A DNA stretch of 64,000 nucleotides from Paludibacteraceae bacterium (lineage in GTDB: Bacteria; Bacteroidota; Bacteroidia; Bacteroidales; Paludibacteraceae). The stretch covers positions 57,599-121,598 of the forward strand of contig JAFSKL010000017.1 in NCBI GenBank assembly GCA_017448985.1, read 5' to 3'. The notes below the pieces were generated by a model, which saw nothing but the letters and a program-made list of their open reading frames with translations, made no database searches and was not told the DNA's origin. Each line of letters opens with the position of its first letter. Position 1 is the first letter of the stretch. Both the position numbers and the translations under genes were made by a program. This document shows, piece after piece, positions 9,005 through 16,724 of the stretch.

Positions 9005-9292
9005 CAAACTCACGCTGGGATGTCTGCATGACATGACAGGGTGAGAGAGCAGACATATTGAATGGCGTTTACTAACGCTTGTTTTTGATCGTTTGGAACC
9101 TGAGAAACTTCAAATTTGTTGTTCAAAAACAAGTAGCGTAGATGCCCATTGGGTGTACTATACACTCGCGCGTGATTGTACGCGTGTAGTTCCGTATATA
9201 CACAGCGTGGGTTTCTGCATTGCTTATTTGACAACAAGGGTTTTCTCAGGACCTCAAACGACGGATAAGCAAATAAAGAAATCCGCGTTTTT
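9005..9292 (+). promoter_or_regulatory. Long structured 5' leader of the glycosyltransferase gene
   Basis: The leader contains ATGTCTGC/GCAGACAT (9020-9027, 9049-9056), a weak GCGTT/AACGC hairpin with a T-run (9065-9086), and a long-range pairing between CCTGAGAAAC near 9098 and GTTTTCTCAGG near 9240. It could be an attenuator or an anchor for an antiterminator. No ORF with good support lies inside. Confidence 0.45.
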
Positions 9293-10465
9293 ATGAATAT
9301 TGTACAAGTTGGTCCATTTCCGCTTTCTGCAGATTGTATTAGAGGGGGTGTTGAATCCTCTGTGTTTGGGTTAGCAAAAGAGTTTGCCTATAGCCATATC
9401 GTTGATGTGTTTGACTTTCCGCGACTCGCTGGAAAGGACACAGTTGAACGACAAGGCTCACTAACTATCCATCGTTATATGAATCCAGGCAAATACAATC
9501 AAGATGCCATCGAACGGGGCAAGGAAATGTTGCGTGATATAGTTGCGTTACATCCGGATGTCGTTCATATTCATGGAACAGGTGGTATAAGTGGAGCATT
9601 GTATAATGCTGTGAAGTTCTATGGTATACCTGTCTTACTTACTGTCCATGGATTGTTGCATGTCGAAAAGATGAACGCGCTACGGAAACATCTGTCCCTC
9701 AAACATTTGTATCAACTTGTAGTACAATCACGCGCAGAGTTTGATGTTTTGAATCAGGCACAACATATTATTGTGGACACAGAATATGTCGCTAAACAAA
9801 TTGAGCAATTACACGATAGAAAGAAAATCAGCAATTTGCCTTGGATGTATGTTATTCCGCAGGGTATTCAATCGCAATATCTATCACTATCTACCAAGCC
9901 GACCAAAGAGCCGATTATTCTTTCCGTTGGTTCTATCTCACAGAGAAAAGGGCATTTGTTCTTGATAAAAGCATTTGAGAAAGTGCACAGCAAAATTCCT
10001 GCTGCCAGATTGATTATTGCTGGTTCTCTTACGGAAGAAACGTACCTCGCAAAGATGAAGTTAGAAATCGAGAATAACCGCCTGCAAAATAGCGTAGATA
10101 TATTAACCAATATTTCTCAAGAAGAATTATTGCGACATTATCAAACAGCCTCCATCTATGCGCTTCATAGCCAAGAAGAAAGCCAAGGCATAGCCTTAGT
10201 TGAAGCTATGGCGGTGGGTCTGCCGGTAGTAAGTACAACGGTTGGAGGAATTCCATTCGTAGTTAAAAATGGTGAAAGCGGCTTACTGTCTGCGTATAGC
10301 GATGTAGATTCCTTTGCGCATAATATCATAAGGTTATTAGACAATGAAGATTTACGTGATAAGATGTCGCTATCTGCGCGCGAAATAGCGCAGAACTATT
10401 CTTGGACTAATATCGCGCAAGCAATCGAAACGGTATATAATAGAGTGATATCATCCTCAATATAG
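9293..10465 (+). CDS. GT4-family glycosyltransferase
   Basis: The 390-aa product has the GT-B fold of family 4 transferases. The N-terminal domain has VQVGPFPLSADCIRGGVE (acceptor side) and PDVVHIHGTGG; the C-terminal nucleotide-sugar domain has VGSISQRKGHLFLIKAF and the donor-binding E-x7-E motif (EESQGIALVEAMAVGLPVV). It probably transfers a sugar to a surface glycan, but donor and acceptor are unknown. It stands alone, with no other polysaccharide genes nearby. It is flanked on both sides by related hairpin arrays and is visibly AT-richer than its neighbours (many ATA, TTA and AAA codons), which suggests separate acquisition. Confidence 0.9.
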   Translation: MNIVQVGPFPLSADCIRGGVESSVFGLAKEFAYSHIVDVFDFPRLAGKDTVERQGSLTIHRYMNPGKYNQDAIERGKEMLRDIVALHPDVVHIHGTGGISGALYNAVKFYGIPVLLTVHGLLHVEKMNALRKHLSLKHLYQLVVQSRAEFDVLNQAQHIIVDTEYVAKQIEQLHDRKKISNLPWMYVIPQGIQSQYLSLSTKPTKEPIILSVGSISQRKGHLFLIKAFEKVHSKIPAARLIIAGSLTEETYLAKMKLEIENNRLQNSVDILTNISQEELLRHYQTASIYALHSQEESQGIALVEAMAVGLPVVSTTVGGIPFVVKNGESGLLSAYSDVDSFAHNIIRLLDNEDLRDKMSLSAREIAQNYSWTNIAQAIETVYNRVISSSI

Positions 10466-10491
10466 TAATACTATTAACCATCGTATTCAAT

Positions 10492-10830
10492 TGTGTCCTG
10501 TGCCCGCTCTTTCGGAGAGCGAATCCCCTGTAACTGCATAGCCTCCCCTTCGGGATTCCGTGATTCCGCTAATCCGGTATTCCGTCTTATTACGCCCTGC
10601 CGGTCTAACTCGCGGGGCTATTTCCCAGCGCTTCTATCCGCTTGGCTTCCTTCGTGATACCGGGATTCCGTTTTTTTCTCATCTACCGGTCTAGTGCTCG
10701 CAGATGTCCCTGCGAGTTTTTTTCGCCCTATAACCGAGGTTAAACCGATCTAAAAGCGCGTGATTAGCGCGTTATAAGCGGGTCCTTAGCGCGTCATAAC
10801 CACGTTATTTATACTCTGTAAAGCCGGGGT
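10492..10830. repeat. Hairpin array, non-coding (right of the glycosyltransferase)
   Basis: Shares the TGTGTCCTGTGC(C/T)CGC block (10492-10507) and the block starting GGTCTAACTCGCGGGG (10602-10650) with the left array. It ends in degenerate repeats of TTAGCGCGT(T/C)ATA type (about 10750-10800). No ORF is supported here. Confidence 0.7.
10697..10723 (+). terminator. Intrinsic terminator
   Basis: CTCGCAG/CTGCGAG stem with a 6-nt loop and seven T; closes the glycosyltransferase region. Confidence 0.75.
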
Positions 10831-10841
10831 AACTTCAAGAA

Positions 10842-10884
10842 TCTGCCAAAATGGCAGACATGGAATATATTTATAATATATTCC
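10842..10884. promoter_or_regulatory. Two adjacent perfect palindromes (operator candidate)
   Basis: TCTGCCA-AAA-TGGCAGA (10842-10858) is followed 3 bp later by arms GGAATATATT and AATATATTCC separated by TAT (10862-10884). The first palindrome recurs at 34439-34455 and, with one mismatch, at 35066-35082. Confidence 0.55.
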
Positions 10885-10972
10885 GCAAAAATCATGCCAA
10901 ACAATGAGCCAGATTGAATTTCTTGCACAAAATACTCAAAACACACTAAATAGCACTTTTTTCTCTTTTTTC

Positions 10973-11003
10973 TTGCATATATGCAAAAAATGTTGTACCT
11001 TTG
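10973..11003 (+). promoter_or_regulatory. Promoter of the lipoprotein gene at 11024
   Basis: TTGCATATATGCAA carries the -33 element and TACCTTTG (10996-11003) lies 20 bp further on, about 20 bp before the start codon. Confidence 0.85.
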
Positions 11004-11023
11004 CAGACGCAATTTACGAAAAC

Positions 11024-11956
11024 ATGAAACGAATCATTCTTATGTCTTTATTGAGTATTTTTGCTTTAGGCTCCTGCGCGGGGCAGGGCGGGGAACAGAA
11101 CGCGGCGCATATCACGCGATTCCGTTATCATTATGATGGCACAATTGGCGGTAACTCGCATAGTTACGGCGTGGACATAGCCGACCGGAAAGCCACCATT
11201 ACCGTAGAGGACATGCAGCATCATGACTACGGCGAGTTGACCGACACAGCCGGAGTGGACTTCATTCAGGCCCTCGAAGCGCTCTGCGCCAAGCATGACG
11301 TGAAGCGCTACGACGGTTTCGACAAATACAACAAGTATGTCTGTGATGGTAGCGGTTTCTCGCTCTCTATCCGTTATGACAACGGTCAGACCGTTGATGC
11401 ACATGGCATGAACGAGTGGCCCCAAGGTTACTCTGCTTTCTCCGATGAGATGCACGAACTCTTCCGTCCTTACTGCGAGCGGATGTACGAAGCTGCCTTG
11501 CAGCGGAAAAAGGACCTGGGCGTGTCCGGCCCCCTCAACTTCATCATGATGAACTTCATCCAGCAGGGCGAGTCCGGCTACGACCGCTACGAAGTGATGC
11601 TCTCGCGATCCTCCATACGCCAGAACAACTTCGAGATGCGCGTCCGCTCCTACAGCGGCGAGTTCTTCCCAAAGGGCGAGTACTCCGTCTATACCGCCGT
11701 TCCGGACGAGATCATCGATTGGGAAGCCTTTGCCAAACTGGTCAAAAAGCACAAACTTGTTCAATGGATGGATTGGCACAAAACGGCGCCCGATTACAAT
11801 AACTGTGAGTGGTTTCAGATGAGCTTTCACTTCGAAAACGGACTCATAGAAGCCATGGGAACGGAGCATCCCGAACACTACAAAGCCTTCCGAAAAGACT
11901 TCCTTACGCTCCTGCAAAAAACCTATTTTGCGCATAAAAACGATTTTTTTGAATAA
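11024..11956 (+). CDS. Putative lipoprotein, unknown function
   Basis: The 310-aa product starts with a short signal sequence and lipobox LGSC (Cys near residue 19), so it should be a membrane-anchored lipoprotein. The mature part has many aromatic and charged residues and a repeated pattern of antiparallel strands (for example FRYHYDGTIGGNSHSYGVD and YEVMLSRSSIRQNNFEMRV), but I do not recognise the family. The ATG at 11024 is chosen because the longer ORF would begin upstream of the promoter at 10973-11003. Another promoter follows its stop, so it is probably a single-gene unit. Confidence 0.75.
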   Translation: MKRIILMSLLSIFALGSCAGQGGEQNAAHITRFRYHYDGTIGGNSHSYGVDIADRKATITVEDMQHHDYGELTDTAGVDFIQALEALCAKHDVKRYDGFDKYNKYVCDGSGFSLSIRYDNGQTVDAHGMNEWPQGYSAFSDEMHELFRPYCERMYEAALQRKKDLGVSGPLNFIMMNFIQQGESGYDRYEVMLSRSSIRQNNFEMRVRSYSGEFFPKGEYSVYTAVPDEIIDWEAFAKLVKKHKLVQWMDWHKTAPDYNNCEWFQMSFHFENGLIEAMGTEHPEHYKAFRKDFLTLLQKTYFAHKNDFFE

Positions 11957-11959
11957 AAA

Positions 11960-11991
11960 TTTGCATATGTGCAATTTTTGTTGTAACTTTG
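11960..11991 (+). promoter_or_regulatory. Promoter of the TPR gene
   Basis: TTTGCATATGTGCAA (from 11960) with TAACTTTG (11984-11991) after 20 bp. Confidence 0.85.
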
Positions 11992-12042
11992 CACGCTTTT
12001 TCGAAAAGTGTATTATTGAAAATAATAAATTAACACATATTT

Positions 12043-12723
12043 ATGGCAAAAAAGAAAGAACAGTTCGCTAAACAAGACGAACAATTGCAAGAAGTGAATG
12101 AAGCGCTGACAGGCGCGGGTAAGTGGATTGAGGACAACGCAAACCTCATCAGTTGGATCGTAGTAGGTATCGCTGTCGTGGTGATGGCTATCATCGCTAT
12201 CAACCAGTACGTGATCAAGCCCAAAGCTCAGGAGGCCAGCAACGAAAACGCCAAGGCTGTGGTTTATTTCATGGCAGGCGACTATGACAAAGCGCTGCTC
12301 GGCGACGATGCTGAGTGCATCGGTTTTGAGGCGATTGCAGACGAGTACCACAATCAGCAAGGTGAGCTGGCAGCACTCTATGCCGGTATCTGCCATTTTG
12401 AGAAAGGCGAGTACGAAGAGGCTGCCAAGTACCTCAAGAAGTTCTCGGCTGACGACCTGAACATTGATCCGGCTACCAAACAACTGCTCGGCGATGCGTA
12501 TGTAGAGTTGGGTGAGTACGGCAAGGCTGCCAAGGCTTTTGAGTCGGCTGCTCAGTCTGGCAACGAACTCATTGCCCCGATGAGCCTCAAGAAAGCAGGT
12601 ATCGTGTATCTGCACGAAGGCCAGAACGCCAAGGCGCTCAAGGCTTTCAAGACCATCAAGGCTGACTATCCTTCTTCTTCCGAGGCACAGGATATCGACA
12701 AATTCATCGCGATTGCAGAATAA
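12043..12723 (+). CDS. Membrane-anchored TPR protein
   Basis: The 226-aa product has a cytoplasmic lysine-rich N-terminus, one membrane segment (about residues 38-60, SWIVVGIAVVVMAIIAI) and a C-terminal part built of tetratricopeptide helices (AALYAGICHFEKGEYEEAAKYL, LGDAYVELGEYGKAAKAF, KAGIVYLHEGQNAKALKAF). The layout resembles YfgM-like ancillary factors that present a TPR domain to the periplasm. It is followed by ribH on the same strand after a repeat hairpin. TPR domains mediate protein contacts; the partner is unknown. Confidence 0.82.
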   Translation: MAKKKEQFAKQDEQLQEVNEALTGAGKWIEDNANLISWIVVGIAVVVMAIIAINQYVIKPKAQEASNENAKAVVYFMAGDYDKALLGDDAECIGFEAIADEYHNQQGELAALYAGICHFEKGEYEEAAKYLKKFSADDLNIDPATKQLLGDAYVELGEYGKAAKAFESAAQSGNELIAPMSLKKAGIVYLHEGQNAKALKAFKTIKADYPSSSEAQDIDKFIAIAE

Positions 12724-12726
12724 TTA

Positions 12727-12800
12727 GTAATGTATAATGAATATATCTCGCTATGCGTGAGTGACCGAAAAAAATATTCATTATTCATTAATCATTAATC
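12727..12800. repeat. Heptamer repeat hairpin upstream of ribH
   Basis: ATAATGAATAT and ATATTCATTAT form a perfect 11-bp inverted repeat around a ~30-nt loop, followed by ATTAATC heptamers running up to the ribH start. Same design as the elements before trpS and lysC. Confidence 0.75.
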
Positions 12801-12806
12801 TTTTTC

Positions 12807-13283
12807 ATGACCACTGATTTGTCAAAATACGATAGTAACCAATTGCCAAGCGCTGACGTTCTGGGACGTCAGCGCTACGCTATTATAGTAGCCGATTGGA
12901 ACAGCGAGATCACATTTGCCATGTTGCAAGGTGCCATTGATACGCTGCTTAAACACGGCGTCTCAGAGGAGAATATCGATGTGATGCACGTGCCGGGAAC
13001 GGTAGAACTAACCTATGGCGCGGCACGCATCATGCGGGAAGAACGCATCAATGCCGTCATCGTTATCGGCTGCGTCATACAAGGCGACACGCCGCATTTT
13101 GACTATGTGTGTCAGTCTGTGACGCAAGGCGTGGCTCTGCTGAACGCACAAGGCAAGGTGCCCGTCATCTTCTCCGTTCTCACGGTTCTGAACCGCCAGC
13201 AGGCGTTGGACCGCTGCGGAGGTGCACTCGGCAACAAAGGTATCGAAGGAGCGGTAACAGCTATTAGGATGGCCAATTTGTAA
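12807..13283 (+). CDS. ribH: 6,7-dimethyl-8-ribityllumazine synthase
   Basis: Penultimate enzyme of riboflavin synthesis; it condenses 5-amino-6-ribitylaminouracil with dihydroxybutanone phosphate, usually as a 60-mer or pentamer. The 158-aa product shows the ADWNSEIT substrate loop, VPGTVELTYGA, the conserved GCVIQGDTPHFDYVC (with the catalytic His) and FSVLTVLNRQQALDRCGG. Length is normal. No other riboflavin gene is nearby. Confidence 0.96.
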   Translation: MTTDLSKYDSNQLPSADVLGRQRYAIIVADWNSEITFAMLQGAIDTLLKHGVSEENIDVMHVPGTVELTYGAARIMREERINAVIVIGCVIQGDTPHFDYVCQSVTQGVALLNAQGKVPVIFSVLTVLNRQQALDRCGGALGNKGIEGAVTAIRMANL

Positions 13284-13286
13284 TGA

Positions 13287-13375
13287 ATAATTAATAATGA
13301 ATAAAGAATATTTTTTTCTGAGAGGACATTCTTTCTTCTTACGAGATAATCATTATTCATTAATCATTAATCATT
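13287..13375. repeat. Heptamer repeat hairpin upstream of lysC
   Basis: Left arm ATTAATAATGAATAA and right arm with TTATTCATTAATCATTAATC can pair around a 40-50 nt loop; ends at the lysC start codon. Confidence 0.72.
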
Positions 13376-13377
13376 GA

Positions 13378-14619
13378 ATGAAAGTCTACAAATTCGGCGG
13401 AGCATCCGTGAAGGACGCCAATGGCGTTCGGAATGTGGAGCAGATAGTGCGTCAAGCCGACCTGCAGGACGGCCTGATGGTCGTCGTGTCGGCCATGGGC
13501 AAGACCACGAATGCACTCGAGCGCGTCGTCGAATTTTTAGATGCCGGCAAGGAAGAGCAAGCTTTGGCACAATGGGTCGATATCATTGATTTCCATGTTG
13601 CCATCATGAAAGAACTGGGTCTGCAACCGGGCACAGACATCCGTTTGCAAGGAGAGATACCGTTTGACCCGACGCTGCCTTTCGATGAGAACTACGACCA
13701 AGTGGTGTCGCTTGGCGAAATCATGTCCACACAGATCGTAGCCGTCTATCTGCTCAAGCAAGGCCTCTCGGTAGAGTGGTGGAATATGCCCAAACTGCTT
13801 CGTACGGACGAGACCTGGCGTGAAGCGAAGGTAGAAGACGAGATCAGTCGAAATACTATTCGCGCAGGCTGGGAGCGTTCTGACCGTCCGAATATCGTAG
13901 TAACGCAGGGATTCATAGGCGGTACCGCTGACGGCAAAAGGACAACGCTTGGACGGGAAGGATCCGACTACACGGCCGCACTCTTGGGCAACTACCTCGA
14001 TGCCGAATCGGTCACGATTTGGAAAGATGTGCCGGGTATCCTCAATGCCGACCCGCGCATAGAACCGGACACCATTCTGATTCCTTCGTTACGCTATCAG
14101 GATGCCGTCGAACTCAGTTATTCGGGCGCACAGATCATTCATCCGAAGACCATTCGGCCGCTGGAAAACAAGCGCATCCCGCTCTATGTCAAGCCTTTTG
14201 GCAACCCCACTGCTGACGGATCGTGTATCTGCGCGGATGGGATAGGGCCTATCGATGTACCGGTGTATATTTGGCGTAAGAACCAAATCCTTATCACCAT
14301 GCGCGCAAAAGACTTTGCGTTCGTGTTGGAGGAGAGCCTGAGCGAGATCTTTGATATCATTCATCGCAATCGGCTCAAAGTGTCGCTTATCCAATCGTCG
14401 GCCGTCACTATTTCCGTTTGCGTGGACAATACCCGTTTTGTGCCGGCTGCTATCGAGGCTCTGCAAACGCATTTCAATGTGACTTATAATGACCATCTCT
14501 CGTTGCTGACGATACGCGGTACCACGCCTGAGATATTGGAACGGGCCAAAGCCGGCCGGACCATCATGCTCAGCCAAACGACCCGTCGTACCGCTCGATT
14601 AGTGGTCAAGGAACCATAA
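13378..14619 (+). CDS. lysC: Aspartate kinase (monofunctional)
   Basis: Phosphorylates aspartate, the first step toward lysine, threonine and methionine. The 413-aa product starts with the amino-acid-kinase signature KVYKFGGASV (2-11) and contains VVVSAMGKTTN, the TLGREGSDYTA nucleotide-binding part, WKDVPGILNADPR and SGAQIIHPKTIRP. The C-terminal 110 residues resemble ACT regulatory folds (LSEIFDIIHRNRLKVSLIQSS). There is no fused homoserine dehydrogenase. Feedback control by an amino acid is likely from the ACT part but the effector cannot be read. A period-7 repeat precedes and another follows the gene. Confidence 0.93.
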   Translation: MKVYKFGGASVKDANGVRNVEQIVRQADLQDGLMVVVSAMGKTTNALERVVEFLDAGKEEQALAQWVDIIDFHVAIMKELGLQPGTDIRLQGEIPFDPTLPFDENYDQVVSLGEIMSTQIVAVYLLKQGLSVEWWNMPKLLRTDETWREAKVEDEISRNTIRAGWERSDRPNIVVTQGFIGGTADGKRTTLGREGSDYTAALLGNYLDAESVTIWKDVPGILNADPRIEPDTILIPSLRYQDAVELSYSGAQIIHPKTIRPLENKRIPLYVKPFGNPTADGSCICADGIGPIDVPVYIWRKNQILITMRAKDFAFVLEESLSEIFDIIHRNRLKVSLIQSSAVTISVCVDNTRFVPAAIEALQTHFNVTYNDHLSLLTIRGTTPEILERAKAGRTIMLSQTTRRTARLVVKEP

Positions 14620-14621
14620 AA

Positions 14622-14670
14622 TCACAAATTCGAAATTATAAATTTGAAGTCATAAATCATAAATCTAATA
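14622..14670. repeat. Period-7 degenerate repeat before the YitT-family gene
   Basis: Recurring ATAAATT/CATAAAT heptamers between lysC and the YitT-family gene. Confidence 0.65.
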
Positions 14671-14671
14671 A

Positions 14672-15778
14672 ATGGAACATTTAAAACTCTATTTCACAGC
14701 CGCTTATTGGCGGGACTTATTGCTCAGTTTCTGGCATGCTTTGGGCACATTCAAGTTCTGGAAAGAACTGGTCCTGATGACCATCGGTATGAGTCTCGGC
14801 GCTGCAGCTGTCTATTATTTCCTGATGCCGAGTCACCTGATTGTAGGTTCTATCTCGGGTCTCTCCATTGTGCTGAACACCTTGTTCGGCGGCACGGCAG
14901 ACACTTTCTCCTATTGGGTAATGGGTATCAACGCTTTCCTGCTGTTGCTCGCTTTTATCCTTATCGGCAACGAGTTCGGCGCCAAAACGGTTTATACGGC
15001 GATGATCTTAGGTCCGTTGACGCAAGTCTGGGACCGCATCTATCCGTACACCAACCTGACGCACAAAGTCATTGATGCGCCGGAGATTCTGACCCAGTTG
15101 CAGGCCGGACAAACGGTTCTTGATGCAAACGGCAACCCCTATCTGCTCAGTCGTGCAGGTCAAGTGTTGGAACAAGTGCGTGAAAGCGTGATGAGTGGCG
15201 GTCTCGGCATGGGCGATGTATGGTTCGACCTCATCTGCTTTGTGCTCCTGCTCAGCGTTTGTCAGGCAGTCATGTTCCGCATCAACGCATCGACCGGCGG
15301 ACTCGATATACTCGGCAAGATCGTGAACAAGTACCTCCATTTTGACATCGGAACCTCAGTGGCCATAGGAGGTGCTATCATCTGTTTCTCGTCTTTCCTG
15401 ATCAACGATTTCCGCATGGTCGTCATCGGTATCATCGGTACATGGATCAACGGTTTGGCCATCGACTATTTCACGGCGTCGCTTAACAAGCGCAAGCGTG
15501 TCTGCTTGGTATCCGCCGAACCTGAACGGATCCGTCAGTTCATTGTGGAGAATCTCGTCCGCGGATGTTCGCTCTATAAGATTCAAGGCGGTTTCAGCGG
15601 AGAAGAGCATGTGGAGATACAAACTCTGCTCACGCAAGACGAGTTCTCAAGTCTTATGGCCTTTATCCGCAATAATAACATCAAGGCCTTCATCACCGCC
15701 GGTAACTGCTCGGAGGTGTATGGTCTGTGGCTCAGACACAAGAAAGTGAACGGCAAAGTGATCGCCGTTTCCGAATAA
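14672..15778 (+). CDS. YitT family membrane protein with DUF2179 domain
   Basis: The 368-aa product has a hydrophobic N-terminal two thirds with about five to six membrane spans, including VYYFLMPSHLIVGSISGLSIVLNTLFG, which is typical of YitT. A soluble C-terminal domain (about 285-360) follows, with RGCSLYKIQGGFSGEEHVEIQ and FITAGNCSEVYG, matching DUF2179. Family members are integral inner-membrane proteins of poorly known, possibly transport-related, function. The central loop (about residues 130-175) is longer than usual. Confidence 0.85.
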   Translation: MEHLKLYFTAAYWRDLLLSFWHALGTFKFWKELVLMTIGMSLGAAAVYYFLMPSHLIVGSISGLSIVLNTLFGGTADTFSYWVMGINAFLLLLAFILIGNEFGAKTVYTAMILGPLTQVWDRIYPYTNLTHKVIDAPEILTQLQAGQTVLDANGNPYLLSRAGQVLEQVRESVMSGGLGMGDVWFDLICFVLLLSVCQAVMFRINASTGGLDILGKIVNKYLHFDIGTSVAIGGAIICFSSFLINDFRMVVIGIIGTWINGLAIDYFTASLNKRKRVCLVSAEPERIRQFIVENLVRGCSLYKIQGGFSGEEHVEIQTLLTQDEFSSLMAFIRNNNIKAFITAGNCSEVYGLWLRHKKVNGKVIAVSE

Positions 15779-15780
15779 AA

Positions 15781-15818
15781 TGACAAATGATTAAATGGTA
15801 AATGATTAAATGGTAAAT
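15781..15818. repeat. Alternating 7/8-bp repeat before the nucleotidyltransferase
   Basis: AAATGATT and AAATGGT units alternate; the array extends into the first candidate start codons of the next gene. Confidence 0.7.
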
Positions 15819-15821
15819 GAT

Positions 15822-16721
15822 ATGCGTCCTACATTATTTATTTTAGCGGCAGGCATGGGCAGCCGTTATGGAGGTTTGAAACAGATCGACGGCTTAGGCC
15901 CGAACGGCGAGACTATTATGGACTATAGCGTTTTTGACGCTTTGCGTGCCGGATTCGGAAAAGTCGTTTTCGTCATCCGCAAGGACTTCGAGGAAGATTT
16001 CAAACGTGTTGTGTTGGCTAAGTATGCCGGCAAAGTGGAGTGCGAACTTTGTTTTCAGTCCGTGGACAAAGTGCCGGAAGGTTGTTCCTACAATCCCGAA
16101 CGTACCAAGCCTTGGGGCACGAATCATGCTGTGTTGATGGCCAAGGACATTATCCATGAACCCTTTGCAGTCATCAACGCGGACGATTTCTACGGCAAGG
16201 AGTCCTTCCAGGTGTTGGCTGACTTCCTCTGCTCGGTAGAAGGTCATCAAAACGAATACTGTATGATCGGATACCGCGTATGCAACACGCTCAGCGAGAA
16301 TGGTTCGGTCAGTCGTGGCGTTTGTGCTACCGACGAGAACGGGCTGTTGACCGATGTGGTAGAACGCACCAAGATTGAGGATAAGAACGGAACAATCGTC
16401 TTCACGGAGGACAATGTGGACACACCGCTTGACCCGCACACACCTGTCTCAATGAACATGTGGGGCTTCACGCCGGAGTATTTCCAATATAGTGAAGAAG
16501 CCTTCCGTGCTTTCCTGGCCGAGAAAGGGCAGGAACTCAAATCCGAGTTCTATATTCCTACCTTGGTTAACCAACTCATCGGCAAAGGCAAAGCTACCTG
16601 CAAAGTGCTGGATACTCCGAGCAAATGGTTCGGCGTGACTTATGCTGAGGACCGCCCGCAGGTGGTGATGAAAATCAACAAACTGATCAAAGAGGGTGTC
16701 TATCCCGAGAAATTATTTTGA
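15822..16721 (+). CDS. Sugar-phosphate nucleotidyltransferase
   Basis: GT-A-fold NTP transferase that would activate a sugar-1-phosphate as NDP-sugar. The product has the N-terminal signature LFILAAGMGSRYGGLKQ and the metal-binding INADDFYGKESF; the C-terminal half has the VSMNMWGFTPEYF and SKWFGVTYAEDRP regions. I place the start at 15822 because the alternative ATG at 15810 lies within the repeat array. It is directly followed by galE (4 bp) and then manA, forming a sugar-nucleotide supply cluster. The exact sugar cannot be told. Confidence 0.88.
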   Translation: MRPTLFILAAGMGSRYGGLKQIDGLGPNGETIMDYSVFDALRAGFGKVVFVIRKDFEEDFKRVVLAKYAGKVECELCFQSVDKVPEGCSYNPERTKPWGTNHAVLMAKDIIHEPFAVINADDFYGKESFQVLADFLCSVEGHQNEYCMIGYRVCNTLSENGSVSRGVCATDENGLLTDVVERTKIEDKNGTIVFTEDNVDTPLDPHTPVSMNMWGFTPEYFQYSEEAFRAFLAEKGQELKSEFYIPTLVNQLIGKGKATCKVLDTPSKWFGVTYAEDRPQVVMKINKLIKEGVYPEKLF

Positions 16722-16724
16722 CAT

